Positions 39,503 to 50,540 of a DNA stretch of 64,000 bases are shown here, piece by piece (within the stretch, counting starts at the first letter, position 1; each line of letters opens with the position of its first letter). The notes beneath the pieces are model-generated. The model was not told the origin of the DNA. It saw only the letters and a program-made list of their open reading frames with translations, and searched no databases. The stretch is from contig NC_046683.1 in NCBI RefSeq assembly GCF_009870125.1, positions 44,407,869-44,471,868 on the forward strand, given 5' to 3'. This DNA is from Drosophila pseudoobscura (lineage: Eukaryota; Arthropoda; Insecta; Diptera; Drosophilidae). The translations under genes and the position numbers were made by a program.

Positions 39503-40470
39503 TTGGGAGTCGCAGAAGCAGACGCACAGTCCCAGCCTTTAGACGCATGACCCCCCCAATGGATATTCAATCGTATTAGATTTAAAAGTTATACTCTATC
39601 AGTCCCTAATGCATATCCCAAGCCCACTCTTATTGTAGATTTACTTACGATGTAAACATTTTTTTTTTCCTATAAAGCCTAATCAAAGTACTATCTTTAA
39701 ATGTCTGAATAACCATCTGTGTATACCTCCTTTGTGCATGAACCCAGTGCATATTAGTACAGAATCTTTAAGGAAGAAAAGATCGGGGAATCACAACAGG
39801 CGGTCCCGTATCTGAATTGACAGCTTTTAAACTAAAAGTCGGACAATGAAGAGTGTAAGAATGCCCCAACTATAGTTGGAAAAGGAAAAGAGGGAGATAC
39901 CTGCTGGCTCTTTGTTCGACTCGGAGGAGTATTCAATTACTTGGAAAAAGTTCTCGCCAACCTGGATGCCTCCCCATCACAACAATGGGGCACTTGACGC
40001 AGTTGCATCCTGCAGCAGCAGCAGCATAGGGCAGCCCCAAGTTGATCTGCAAGCAGCAATCTCTCCCTCTGCCAGTCATGAACTCTGGAATTCCCTCACA
40101 AAGAGCCATGATGGTAATCTGTTTAGCTTCAACTTATATGAAAGCATTAGGAATTGTAAGAGGTGTGGGAGCTGTAAAGCCGGACACGCCGTTTGGTTGA
40201 AGCAGCGCAATTAAAATTACATGCCGGAATCATTTGCCGGAGAGTGCGCACGTAAAGAGTGGCAACTGCAGCAGCTGCACGGCATAAGCAAGGGGGCTGG
40301 ATGGAACTTAAAATACTCTTTCGCAAAGGTGAATAGAGCATTTACATACATGCTTATGTATACCGCAAATATCATGCACTATTCCCAGTTAAAGTCGATT
40401 ACCATCAGTAGTCGGATGAAGGTTTTTTCGAAGTTATTAAATCCAGGTTCTGGACTTCGCTTCCACTCAC
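39503..40470. other. Tail-to-tail region between byn and the minus-strand exon
   Basis: This contains the byn 3' UTR. No canonical AATAAA was seen close to the stop. It is followed by the start of the intron of the minus-strand gene. A 112-codon plus-strand open frame at 39876-40214 starts with TTG and overlaps other open frames, so I do not call it. Confidence 0.5.
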
Positions 40471-41910
40471 CTGATAGTCCATCGAGTTGCCATAGCCCAT
40501 GTGATTGCAGGAGCACGAACAGTGCTTGATGTGCTGCTCCAGCTCATCGTCCATTATAGTGTTGCCCCCCGGCAGACCCACACCGAGGCCGAGGCCGAGA
40601 GAGGCGTCTAGCTGGTGCTGGTGCTGGTGATGGTGGTGGATGTGCTCCCACTCCCGCTGCTTGTAACGAGCCTCCATTGTCTGCTGGTCCACAATCTCGA
40701 GCGGATTTGTGGTCAGGCCGTTAATCTGTTGCTGTACCTGTGGGTGTGTCTGGGGTTCGCCCGGCCAGTCGAGGGAGGCGGACTTGAATATCCTACGGCT
40801 GCCTACCAGTCCGCCTGCCAGTGTGGATTGCATTGCTCGGCCCGGGCTGTTGCGGGGACTGTTGCTGTTGCTCTCTTCCACTGTTAGGCTGCCACCGCGT
40901 ATAAGCGCGCCACGCTCGAAGCTTTTGGGCTTGTGGAAAGCTTCGTAAGCAACAGTTTCCTCCTCAACGTCGCCGATAGGCTGGTATCGCCTGAGCGGAG
41001 CTGCTACTGGGGCTGGGCCACCAGTTGCTGCTGCTGCTGCTGCGGCCGTGGGAGTCACTGTTACCGCCGAACTCGCAGCGCTCAGCATCAGCCGAAGCAT
41101 CTCGTTGGAGTCCGCCGCTGGCAGGGGCACGCTGCAGGAGCCCGTCTCTGTGGCACTGTCAAGAACATCCGACTCCAGCTGTTCCGTATTGAGATCGAGA
41201 TCCGAGGCGGCGTTCGACTCGACAGGAGGCTCCGTACCGTGCTGTTGCTGGCGTCGAGTGCGCTGCCCGATTATGGAGGCGGCCGTGGAGTTGGCTCCGT
41301 ACTTCCAGTAGGTCTTGCCCGTGCCCGCAATCCGCTGCAGCTGGCCTGGCAACGCCAGGGGAGGCGTTGCGCTCTGGTTGGCCTGCCGCTTGCGGTCCTG
41401 CAGCTGTTGCAGGTTCTTGAACGTCTTCCGTACCGGCTGAGTGTGATGCAGCGTGGCACAGCGACGCATGGGGGGCGGGGTGTAGACTGGCGATACACTG
41501 TAACTGTGGGAGTGGCGCGAGGGCGATAGAGATCCGCTGGATTTGGCGCCAACGAGGCGTGCTCTCAGTTTCTTGCCGAAGCCCCCGCCTCCGCCCCTTG
41601 GGGACAGCGAGTGCGCGGAGAGGGAGAGGGCGCGCGTGAAGCGTAGTCCGGCCAGGCTACCGTGTCGTCCACCGGACTGCTGCTTGGCGGCAATCAGCTG
41701 ACACTCGTCGATGGTGGGGAGCTTGAGCAGATGTGGATGCAGCTGGGCGTAGGTCAGGGCTGGCTTGGCGCTGGCACCGACACCGGCACTGGCACTGGCA
41801 CCGACATCAGATGGCTCAAACAGATTCCTCTGGCTGAGGGCCAGGAACTCGCGCTGCTCCTCCTCCTCGAGCGCCTTCAGCGCCCGCAGGTCCCACTCCC
41901 CGGAAGTCAT
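40471..41910 (-). CDS. First coding exon of an unrecognised Ser/Gln/His-rich protein (partial)
   Basis: The exon encodes 480 residues from the first in-frame ATG (41910) and ends at a consensus donor (ACTATCAG|GTGAGTGG) in phase 0. Reading through the intron would add 21 residues and stop at 40405. The protein begins MTSGEWDLRALKALEEEEQRE, a short acidic helix. It continues with low-complexity, probably disordered sequence: GASA repeats, a Gly5 run, a basic KKLRARL patch, SLSPSRHSHS, TPPPMRR, a poly-Ala run, SFERGALIRGGS, SASLDWPG, a HIHHHHQHQHQ tract and the Cys-rich CSCSCNH just before the donor. Many Ser-Pro and Arg-x-x-Ser sites suggest a phosphorylated scaffold or regulator. I see no signal peptide or membrane segment. 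The remaining exons must lie further left on this strand, possibly beyond byn. I do not recognise the gene. Confidence 0.75.
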
Positions 41911-42040
41911 GGCTCGCAGCGCCCGGAAAGATTCGCAGTTTCCGCCGAATCTCGCATTCGCCTTTCCGCATTCACATGCCGCGCGTCGCTCGCGGTCGCG
42001 CAAAACCAGTTACCGTTGCCTCACGAGGCTATCAGCGGAA

Positions 42041-42075
42041 TGAGCCCGGCCAGGAGTCAGACTGGTGCTTTATAG
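42041..42075 (-). promoter_or_regulatory. TATA box and initiator of the minus-strand gene
   Basis: On the minus strand CTATAAAGC occupies 42075-42067. An initiator-like TCATTC follows with its A at 42041, 33 nt from the first T of the TATA box. This predicts a 130-nt leader before the ATG at 41910 and marks the 40471-41910 block as the first exon. Confidence 0.6.
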
Positions 42076-43065
42076 CGGCAGGACGAAAGGCTAACAGAAG
42101 GATAACAGTATCAGCAACAGCTGTGGATGCCAAAGTGAGTGTGGATACCAATGTGGAACGTAAGTGACCTGCCGTAACATTTGCGCCGAACTAAGGCAGT
42201 GGGTCGCAATGTTAACGCTTGTTGAGCCTCTCCAGAATATTTCACTGTTAATGTTGATTTTAATGTTAATGTTAATGTTACTGCTCTCCGGAGAAGAGTT
42301 CGAGCCGGATGTGGATGGGATGATGGGGTGACGGAGCGACAGTGAAATATTCAACTGCATTCATTTAGCATCCAAGGCAATTTCGCAGTCGCCAGAATGA
42401 TGCCGTTGCCATTTTTGTTAACCTCAGCATCCCCATGGCTGACACCAGTTAGCACTAGGAGGCACGGCCACACTTCTGTGTGCAGCATGTGTAGCACTTG
42501 CACATGTGCCACATATATCCTCCGGAGTGCGCTCATCCTTCATCTTGATGTACGGCCATCCACCTGGATGAGTGGAGGTGGAGTGGAATGTTGCTTATAT
42601 TTCTGCTGCTGGCTGCATCTGCATTCCCCCGAATCGTGTTAATGAAATGCAGGCTGGCCCTCAAATTTGCATTATATGCAGATCGGGCAATGTGCAAATA
42701 CTATGCCAGCCACATAATTACTATGAGGCATGTTAAACAATGCAAGAACGCAATACATTCTTCAGATAAATGAAACCCAACAAGCTCAGACTTTTATAAT
42801 GAATCATCTCTCTTTCTTTCTTATAGAAGACAATACAAAATTTTAACTTGAATGTACAATTTTTAAGTTTCAATTTAGAAAAAAATATAGGACAGAATTA
42901 AATGAGAATTTGTTTTTTATTCACTTATATTTTGGTTGGTCTCACCCGAACCCATCTGCGGAATCTGGAAGTATTTACTCTATGCAATTAATGTTATTTA
43001 TAATCCTCAACCCGATCATACCCCCAGACCAGTACACGTGCACCCTCTAGAAAAATTTAGGTTTT

Positions 43066-43445
43066 TCTACCCGGTACTCGAAGAGTATAAGGGTATATTA
43101 CATTGGTAGCCTACGATAGCATAGCCACGCATTTACTTGTTCTCACTCTCACACACACTCTCCTCGTGCAGTGTGTGCCCTCTGGTGGAGCGAAGCAGAA
43201 ACAAACGGCTGGTGTGGGTGTGAGAATAAAATCGAATATATAAAAGTCTACCAAATAGCTCGACCGATTCTTATAAACATTTTTTGTTGGAGAAAAATCA
43301 GTTCTTCCCTTTTTGCGAATATACCAATACCAATATACCGATACACAACGCCAAATACAATATATTGTATAAATTACATAAATCATAAGCTCACTTTATA
43401 CTGACTGAATACCAGGCATATCATAAAGTAGAGCCTCTGCACTTG
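43066..43445. repeat. Dispersed repeat family (copy 2, longest)
   Basis: The copy begins ACCCGGTACTCGAAGAGT and includes GTGCAGTGTGTGCCCTCTGG, shared with copy 3. It then has an AT-rich segment with TATAAAAGTC, and ends with ATAAATCATAAG and GTAGAGCCTC, shared with copy 1. Comparison of the three copies shows a mosaic of conserved blocks with different internal deletions and no long ORF, as expected of a non-autonomous element. Assignment to a DINE-1/SGM (Helitron-like) group is from memory. Confidence 0.7.
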
Positions 43446-44749
43446 CCGCGGCTCACAACGTTCCCGCAGGTTTTTTTTTCTGTCTGTTTAATTAAACACA
43501 AATAAGCAATCATGTGTTTATTTTAATATGCGGACTGTGCAAACATAATAAATATGAAATATGAAAGTACATGCAATAAAATAAAACACAAATACAAATC
43601 TGCGGATTACACAATGCAATTGAATTCACTTAGCAGCAAATAATTATTATAGGCAGAGTAATTACCAAATTCGGATTAACGTCAAGGACTCAAGTTTAAA
43701 CCATTAAAACCCCTTTTTCGAATGGATTCAAACGATAAGTACTCGTACATACATCTTGTGCCAATTGCCTCAGTGAAAATCGGTAGATTTCCCAATTACA
43801 AAAACAATGTGATTATGAAATATCCAAAAGCTAAAAAAACACAGAGCCATTTAGATTGAGCTGTCTTACTGTGTTGCTCGAAATAAAATCAGAAACCATC
43901 CATCTGTAATACTAACCCTCAATGTACATCGTTTGACGCTGCATGCAAGTTTTGAGCAAAAGTCAGGCCGCAATTTTACCAGGAACATCTGACCCGATGA
44001 CAATCTCTAACACAGAGAGATCCAGAAAACAACAGAAAACCACGCACCAGGCAAAGTTGCAACAAGCTGCCCCATTCCATAAGCCTCACCGTCTGTTGCA
44101 GCGCTGCGTTTAATTTCTTTCGTGGAGACACAGGAGCCACTGGAGCAAATTCGAAGGACTTCATTGCCAGGATAGCTTGGCATCTGCTGTCGCTCAGTCG
44201 GTCTGTCTGAGGGGCAAAGTTTGGCCTTAACCGGCAGGCGCCTGCCGAATCTGCGCCGCATGTTGTGTCCGCAACAAAAATCGAGAGCATGCTTCCGAGA
44301 CAGCGCTGGGCCCGACCGCATACCAGCAGCCTGCAGAAGGCCAGCTGGAAAACTTATTGAATAGAAATCCAGTTTCGTTTTCCGAAAACTTAATATTTCA
44401 GCTTTTTGTGTGCCTCCTCCCAGACCCATCCTCACAAAATCCCGACCCAGATACTTTTAAGGCAGTGGTTGCCTGTTCGGGATTTGGCTTCCCTCGAGGT
44501 TTACCCTTACTCGTTTAAGCGCGTGATGTCGATTCATTTCACCCACTAGACAGCCTCCGGACTGGAGCCGGGGTTATGGTAACAATATAAATAGAAGACA
44601 AAATTATTTATATTTTAAGGACATTCAGTTCAGCCATAGAGGGTTTCGCAGGGTTAAAGTGAGAGCAGAAGCAATTACCATAAATTACTTAGTTTTTCCT
44701 TCAGCAACTCTCACTTGGGAGCTAGGAGCAAGTTTATAGCTAGTTCTGG

Positions 44750-45180
44750 ATTTTATACACGGCAGTGGAAGAGTTTAGGGATATATTAGTTATGTGGTCT
44801 CCGAAGCCATAAAGTACATATGTATGTATGTATACATATATGATCAGTATCAATAGCCGAGTCGATGTAGCAATGTCTGACTGACCGTCTATCCGTCCTG
44901 TTAATGAGCGCCTAGATCTCAGAAACTATAGAAACTACAGCTATAGAGCAACCCATTTTTGTATTCAGACTCCTGTGATACTGTAACACTGTTACAAGTG
45001 CATGCAGTGGCTACGCTGCCCCTTGCACGCGCTTACTCATTATCTCTCACTCTTAATCGTGCAGTGCGTTCCCCTTTCCGAGGGGAGCGAGATACAACGG
45101 GTTCTGTTGGCTTGAGAGATAAAAGAGAGAGAGAGAGATGTAGCGGAATAAAAAATAATAGTAGACAAACCGAAATAGAT
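44750..45180. repeat. Dispersed repeat family (copy 3)
   Basis: A degraded CGGCAGTGGAAGAGT start is followed by ATCAGTATCAATAGCCGAGT (shared with copy 1), GATCTCAGAAACTATAGAAAC, and a TGCAGTGCGTTCCCC block related to copy 2. It lies 1.3 kb from copy 2 in the same orientation. Confidence 0.65.
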
Positions 45181-45648
45181 GAAATATTTTCAAATTCTAA
45201 TCAAATATGTAGGTCATTAGTTGGATAGATGATAAACAGAATGCAAGAATTAACAGTAAAACATAACAAGAGCTCGCGGTTCCTCTCTTTTTCTCTATGC
45301 TTTTCCCGTCATGACAAATGCGAAGAAAATGAAGAGAGATCGCGGAGAGATTGCCCCTCCCCGAATTAACCAACAAATCAATTCATTGTTTTTGCGAAAA
45401 GACGGAGTGAGAGAGGGAGAGAATGCGCCAGTCATCGGCTCCCTCCGATGGACGAAATTACGAGCAGAAACTATTTGGCGATAATAAAATATCGGGAGAC
45501 TACCCAAAGTAATATATGGGACGACGACCCAAAATGGTTTACATAATGGAGAGATATATATATGAAGCTATGTTTTGCCATTTATTTTTTGAAACTGCGT
45601 GCAAAAGTTGCACACAAATAATCGATACTAAGCTATGCATTTGATGTG

Positions 45649-45656
45649 TATCGATA
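45649..45656 (+). promoter_or_regulatory. DRE-type site TATCGATA
   Basis: An exact match to the DREF recognition element lies 302 bp upstream of the EndoG-like ATG, with a second partial site (ATCGATAC) at 45621. DREs mark many constitutively active fly promoters, although they usually lie closer to the start. Confidence 0.35.
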
Positions 45657-45957
45657 TATGATATTTTACCATCTCAAAATTTCGGAAATTGTCATCACTC
45701 GAGTAATAGTTTTTCTTCGCTTCAACTGTTTTGATCAAAATGTCAAAGTAAAAATTCATCTTTACATAATTTGATGTATATTATTTGATTTTGTTATATA
45801 TTTCAATGTATTTAGTGCCAGCAGATGTTGGATTAAGGAGATAAAACTGCCAAGTCCAACGGAAATGTAGTGCCCTTCATACGCAAAATTATTTGTTGAA
45901 CCACCATTTGATGTGCCTAAATTCGGAATTGAATCGAAATTGAATTAAATTCAAAAG

Positions 45958-47248
45958 ATGCCAATCTATATTATTTTTCCGTTGATTGCTGTGTCCGGCG
46001 CGGTAGGTTTTCTAATCGGAGCCCTTGCGCAGCAGGACATATCATATCGAAAGCTAAACAATACGATGGTCAGCGATGCGTATGTGTACCAGAGCCGCCG
46101 TAAGATATTCAAATCGGTATGAATGAAAGATTGATTTGACACAACCATTGCTGAAGCAAAAATCCCTAATTCTATCTGTAGCTATCGTTTCTAGGGATAA
46201 CATCCCCAGCTCCAGCTGCAGTACAGCCAACACAGAATTCGGTGAGCACAATGAGTGGAAGTACCTTCGCGGGGAGCGAAACTGAATCGTCGGAAATCGA
46301 ATTATCACCCGATACTGGCAGTATGTCTCTGTTTGAGCAATTCATTCTTTGGAGCCGTAGCCAAGTAAACCACGTGGTGAGTGCTTTAAGAGTTGTAAAC
46401 CATCTGTCCAGAAATAATTTAATTCCCAATTCGAACCTTTACAGATCATGTTCATGACCTTTTCAATAGGAGCTGAACAGCCTCAATACAAGGAGATATC
46501 ACATGTAGCCAGCATTATGAAGTACGGCTTTCCTGGAATGGACGAGATACATGTCTATAAGAACTTTGTGGTCTCGTACGATAGACGCAATCGCATCGCC
46601 CATTGGGTCTGTGAGCATCTGAAAGGCGAATGCCTGACCTACAGAGATCCACAGACCCTAGAAAAGCCCAACGAATACATACCCGATGCTAGTATTCCGA
46701 CCATGTTCAGTGCGAATATGCGCGACTTTCGAAATTCCGAGTGGGTGGGGGGCCACATGGCGTCGCCTCAGAACTACAAGTGCGACATAGCAATGTTCAC
46801 CGAGGCGTACAAATTCCCCAACATAGTTCCAATCAGTCGGGCCCTTAAAAATAATGTCTGGTTGCGTCTGGAGCACTATGTCCGCGAACTGGCACTCAAG
46901 TCGGGCTCGGTGTACGTATACACCGGTCCCATGTTCATGCCACAACGCATCACCTTCAGGAACTGGGCCATCCGTCACCATGTGATGGGTATGAATACAG
47001 TCGCAGTGCCCACCCACTTTTTTAAGGTCATTATCAGTGAGCACAAGCAAAATGATGATTTGCCCTTCGTGGAAGGCTATGTGGTGCCCAATGCCGAGGT
47101 CGACGCTGAAACAGATCTCCGCTCTTTTCTGGCTGACGTCCGGGATATTGAACACTTTGCCGGACTCAAGTTCTTCGACGGTGACCAGCGGAAGCGACTT
47201 GATTTCACATCAAGCGATAGTTCACTAGATATTGAATATGTCAACTAA
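45958..47248 (+). CDS. Endonuclease G-like protein with degenerate active site
   Basis: The exons are 45958-46116, 46182-46376 and 46445-47248, with two phase-0 introns of 65 and 68 nt, giving 385 aa. Residues 4-24 form a hydrophobic N-terminal segment (membrane anchor or mitochondrial leader). A Ser/Thr-rich spacer follows, then the DNA/RNA non-specific nuclease fold (about 130-375). EndoG hallmarks are clear: VVSYDRRNRIAHWV, the CTGP-like YTGPMF, AVPTHFFKVI and YVVPNAEVD. The catalytic signature DRGH reads VGGH (His222 kept, Asp and Arg lost). In the metal helix, the Asn of the family's LNQxxW is Lys253 (LKNNVW). A functional nuclease is therefore doubtful. EndoG proteins cut mitochondrial or paternal DNA, and D. 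melanogaster has several testis EndoG-like paralogues (Tengl genes). This is probably of that kind, but which one is unresolved. It converges on the proteasome ATPase gene. Confidence 0.88.
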
Positions 47249-47276
47249 ATTATCATTTGGCACTCGCTGGCACTTA

Positions 47277-47282
47277 AATAAA
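47277..47282 (+). terminator. AATAAA polyadenylation signal of the EndoG-like gene
   Basis: The hexamer lies 29 nt after the stop codon. Confidence 0.7.
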
Positions 47283-47787
47283 ATTAATTGATACAACAGA
47301 AATGGGGAAATGAAAACTGCCCAACTCCTTAATTCGTTGGCAAAATTCGCGGAAATTGTCGCGAGTGGCGGCCCAACAATTGGAGGTGTAATACTTGCTC
47401 TTACATACACGAACAGCAATGGCGGGGCCAATTTTCATTAAATATTTCCAAACTGCATATTTGTCATGGCCACGGTCAATTTATATGTTTCCGAACTAGA
47501 ATCTAGGCATTTGTTAGCAGGATAAAAAATGTATTAGAAGAAAATTGGAAAATTGATTTGCAGACTGGTTAATTCCTTCTTATAACATTTTTCGATGCGC
47601 TAAAACGGAAAACGGACCATAGAGTCTGATCGATTAAGAGGACATCCATACTGAAGAGCACAATACATATTTGTATATATGTATATTCCTAGAGCAAATG
47701 AATCTCATTTAACAGAACAGACAATTCCACAAAACAAGAAAGTAAATTACAGTGAAAATCTCTACACATTAGTGGTAATTAGACATA

Positions 47788-47793
47788 TTTAAT
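47788..47793 (-). terminator. ATTAAA polyadenylation signal of the Rpt4-like gene
   Basis: On the minus strand this variant signal lies about 57 nt beyond the stop of the proteasome ATPase gene. No AATAAA was seen nearer. Confidence 0.45.
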
Positions 47794-47849
47794 TCATCTA
47801 TACATAATTTGGAATTCAAGGAGTGGTGAAAATTTTGCAAATTTTGTCC

Positions 47850-49073
47850 TTAAATAGGCTTGTAGTCCAATTTTGATTCCAGCTTCTTGTTGCCGGCAAT
47901 TTTGCGCACCGCCTTCATGAAGTCCTCCTGCAGAATGAACTCACGTTCGGCGCGAAGGGCAAACAGTCCAGCCTCAGTGCATGTGTTGCGCAGGTCGGCA
48001 CCGTTGAACGTGTCGGAGAGCTTTACAATGGCCTCGTAGTCCATCACGCCCTGCTTGGAGAGCGGTCCTGCGTGTATCTTGAGTATGTCCATGCGTGCCA
48101 CTTCATTGGGAAGAGGGATCTCAAGCTTGCGGTCCAAGCGGCCTGGACGTAAAAGGGCCGGATCGAGAGTATCCGGACGATTCGTGGCCATAATCATCTT
48201 CACTTGGCCAAGCGAGTCGAAGCCATCCATTTGGTTGAGCAGCTCCATGAGAGTGCGCTGGATTTCGCGATCGGCGGAGGACCCCTCGGAGAAGCGGCGC
48301 CCTCCAATAGCGTCGATTTCATCCATGAATATGATGCACGGCTGATGGTCGCGGGCATAGGAGAACATCTCGCGTATCAGGCGCGCACTTTCCCCTATGT
48401 ACTTGTCGACAATCGCCGAGGAAACCACCTTCAGGAAGTTGGCGTCCATCTGGGAGGCGATGGCACGTGCCATCAGGGTCTTACCTGTACCAGGTGGCCC
48501 GTAAAGCAGGCAGCCCTTCGGCGGGTTGATACCCACGCGCAGAAAAAGCTCCGGGTTCAGCAGTGGCAGCTCGATTACTTCGCGGAGCTGCCGTATCTGC
48601 TCGCCCAGGCCACCAATCTCGCTGTAATTCACGTCGCCTGGATCCTCGTGAACCATGTTGTACACCAGAGGGTCGACCTCGCGTGGCAAGTACCGCATGA
48701 TGGTCAGCGTGGTAAGATCCAGGGCGACCCGTGTGCCAGCCCTTAAGTGCGATTTGTTGATCTGACGCCTGCACCCGACGATGTAGCGCGGCCCGTTCGA
48801 CGACTTGACAATGAAGGTGTCCGGAGTCAACTGCTGGATAACATCTGCCAGCATCTGGCCAACGCTCTGCAGTGCCTCCAGGTCACCCTCCGACTTCTCG
48901 TATTCGACCTTCAGCACCTTTTGCTTGTCACGAAGTCCCTTCAAGCGAGCCTCAGTCTGGCGGTGCCCCATCAGCTTACGGCGGTAGTTAACCAGGGCCT
49001 TAGTGCGCTCGCCTTGCATGACCGAACTTGCGGTTGGTGCATTTTCACTTTTAGTTTCTGGCGCCTGTGCCAT
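47850..49073 (-). CDS. Rpt4R: 26S proteasome regulatory ATPase Rpt4-like (S10b paralogue)
   Basis: This 407-aa AAA ATPase of the 19S base unfolds ubiquitinated substrates and opens the 20S gate. An N-terminal coiled coil (about 25-80) precedes the OB domain, which includes YIVGCRR. The AAA module follows: Walker A GPPGTGKT (192-199), the pore motif KYIGE (224-228), Walker B IIFMDEID (247-254), sensor ATNRPD (296-301) and arginine fingers in [10 protein letters not shown]. The C-terminus KLDYKPI matches Rpt4 and lacks an HbYX tail, as expected for this subunit. All catalytic residues are present. The gene has no intron, suggesting a retrocopy of the parental Rpt4. In D. melanogaster the paralogue Rpt4R is, as I recall, close to byn, which supports the symbol. 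The N-terminus ([18 protein letters not shown]) is Ala/Thr-rich and slightly longer than in canonical Rpt4. Confidence 0.93.
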   Translation of the reverse strand: MAQAPETKSENAPTASSVMQGERTKALVNYRRKLMGHRQTEARLKGLRDKQKVLKVEYEKSEGDLEALQSVGQMLADVIQQLTPDTFIVKSSNGPRYIVGCRRQINKSHLRAGTRVALDLTTLTIMRYLPREVDPLVYNMVHEDPGDVNYSEIGGLGEQIRQLREVIELPLLNPELFLRVGINPPKGCLLYGPPGTGKTLMARAIASQMDANFLKVVSSAIVDKYIGESARLIREMFSYARDHQPCIIFMDEIDAIGGRRFSEGSSADREIQRTLMELLNQMDGFDSLGQVKMIMATNRPDTLDPALLRPGRLDRKLEIPLPNEVARMDILKIHAGPLSKQGVMDYEAIVKLSDTFNGADLRNTCTEAGLFALRAEREFILQEDFMKAVRKIAGNKKLESKLDYKPI

Positions 49074-50303
49074 TTCAAAAATTCTGCCCTCCTCTCAGTT
49101 TGTAATACAATAAAAAGCAAGCAAAAAAATCCAAGCCTCCTAAAGTGCCGAATCACTCTAACGTGCACGGAACTTAGAAGTTCAAAAGAGTGAGAACCAG
49201 CTCTCAGGGATGAATTTTTCGATTTAGCAGATTTCAAGCGTTTGACCGATTAATCGTTAAAGCGTGTTATTTCCTGTATAATTAGCTAATTAGAAAAAAT
49301 TAAATAAAAATTGCATTAGCATTAGAGAAGCTATGACTTATAAAAAACAGAAACAAAAAAAAACTGATGGAGGAACATACAGTAAGGACTGACAATGCTA
49401 GACAAACTTTGAGGCAAATTCAAACAAAGAAGACACCATTGAAAAATATAATTTCCTTGGTAATCAATTTTGTAGTGACTAGGACATTTATTATAAAGTA
49501 TAATCTTGTAGCACTATGAATATTAAAATGTACCAACAAACAAAGCTGCAGCTACTGGATACCCTTCCAAATTTGATTGAAATTTTTTTTGGAACAAGAA
49601 AGTATATCATACAAGTTCTAAGTTCAGGTTCAGGTACGCACTGTTGCATAATGTAGATACATAAGTGCTGTAAAATGTTAAAGTGCCTGGTAAATGGCGC
49701 CACTAGAATGCGGCCATAAATGGAACCTGAATGCCAATTATTCCCAATATATGAGAAGCCCCCAAGCTCGCAACTTTATTCTATTCCGCAACATATTCTT
49801 AACACTTCTAATTTAACACGCAAAATCATAAAGAATGACTATATCCGCACCACAAATAAAATGTTCTTAAATATGTTAATAATTTTTTGTAGAGCCTTAC
49901 AAAAAGGTCATCACAAAAATCAACGATATCTTTTATAAGGATTCGCTTTCATCCAATACACAAACCTTATAAAACTTAGCATCGCTTTAACAGAACTTCA
50001 ATAAAAAAGTTGGAAAGCTCAATGGAGCTTTTACGGTCTACAGGTAGTGACACAGAAACCTCTAATCAATACAATGCAATAAATAAATGTGAGAACAAAT
50101 ATTAAATATTTGTTTATTTTATAATTAATTAAACTATTCATAATTTATGTATACTTAATTCCAGGTGGCTATAGATTCTGTAGTTCTTCCTGCTTCGCCT
50201 GCTCCATATGGACAATATAAGCCTTGAATTCTTTTAGTCAATGGAGCTCTACATTGCTCTAGGGTTGTAAATGTTGTAAGTTGTAGTTGTAAAAGTGAAT
50301 AAC
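49074..50303. other. AT-rich intergenic spacer
   Basis: This is the leader and promoter side of the Rpt4-like gene followed by AT-rich sequence with no credible exon. Near its right end a TATAAG at 50216 precedes an orphan signal-peptide exon. Confidence 0.55.
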
Positions 50304-50431
50304 ATGTATCAGGTCCTCGTCTTCTGCCTACTGTTCTTATCTACTCAGGTAACACCTCAAGAATGATCAAGAATTAAAACCTAAAATGTTCTCTCCCCAA
50401 AAACATTGTTACTTTATTTATCTTATTTAGA
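50304..50431 (+). pseudogene. Orphan signal-peptide exon, probable gene relic
   Basis: An ATG at 50304 opens 15 codons (MYQVLVFCLLFLSTQ), a textbook signal-peptide core. These end at a good donor (TACTCAG|GTAACA). A 71-nt intron with a T-rich acceptor (ATCTTATTTAG) follows, but the next exon reads ATG GAA AAA TAG, stopping after three codons. The layout copies the short-first-exon pattern of the neighbouring chitin-binding genes. The body of the gene seems to be missing, replaced about 110 bp later by the end of a gene on the other strand. It could also encode an 18-residue peptide. Expression is unknown. Confidence 0.4.
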
Positions 50432-50520
50432 TGGAAAAATAGAATATTAAATTCTAATTAGCATTCCCATTGGTCCACACGTAGTTGACGGGAAGAAGAG
50501 AATTAGTACTCCAGCAAAGG

Positions 50521-50526
50521 TTTATT
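50521..50526 (-). terminator. AATAAA signal of the five-domain chitin-binding gene
   Basis: The minus-strand AATAAA lies 15 nt beyond the stop codon. Confidence 0.7.
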
Positions 50527-50540
50527 TGATATCACAATAT

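Larger units (their letters stand above)
42076..45957. other. Repeat-bearing intergenic region
   Basis: No coding exon is seen. It holds a TTAATG array (about 42246-42282), two copies of the dispersed repeat family and AT-rich spacer. The final 350 bp includes two ATCGAT-type sites upstream of the EndoG-like gene. Confidence 0.6.

Noticed and set aside
39876-40214. A 112-codon plus-strand frame downstream of byn
   Set aside because: It starts with TTG, overlaps equally open alternative frames, has no signal or domain, and no clear upstream exon.
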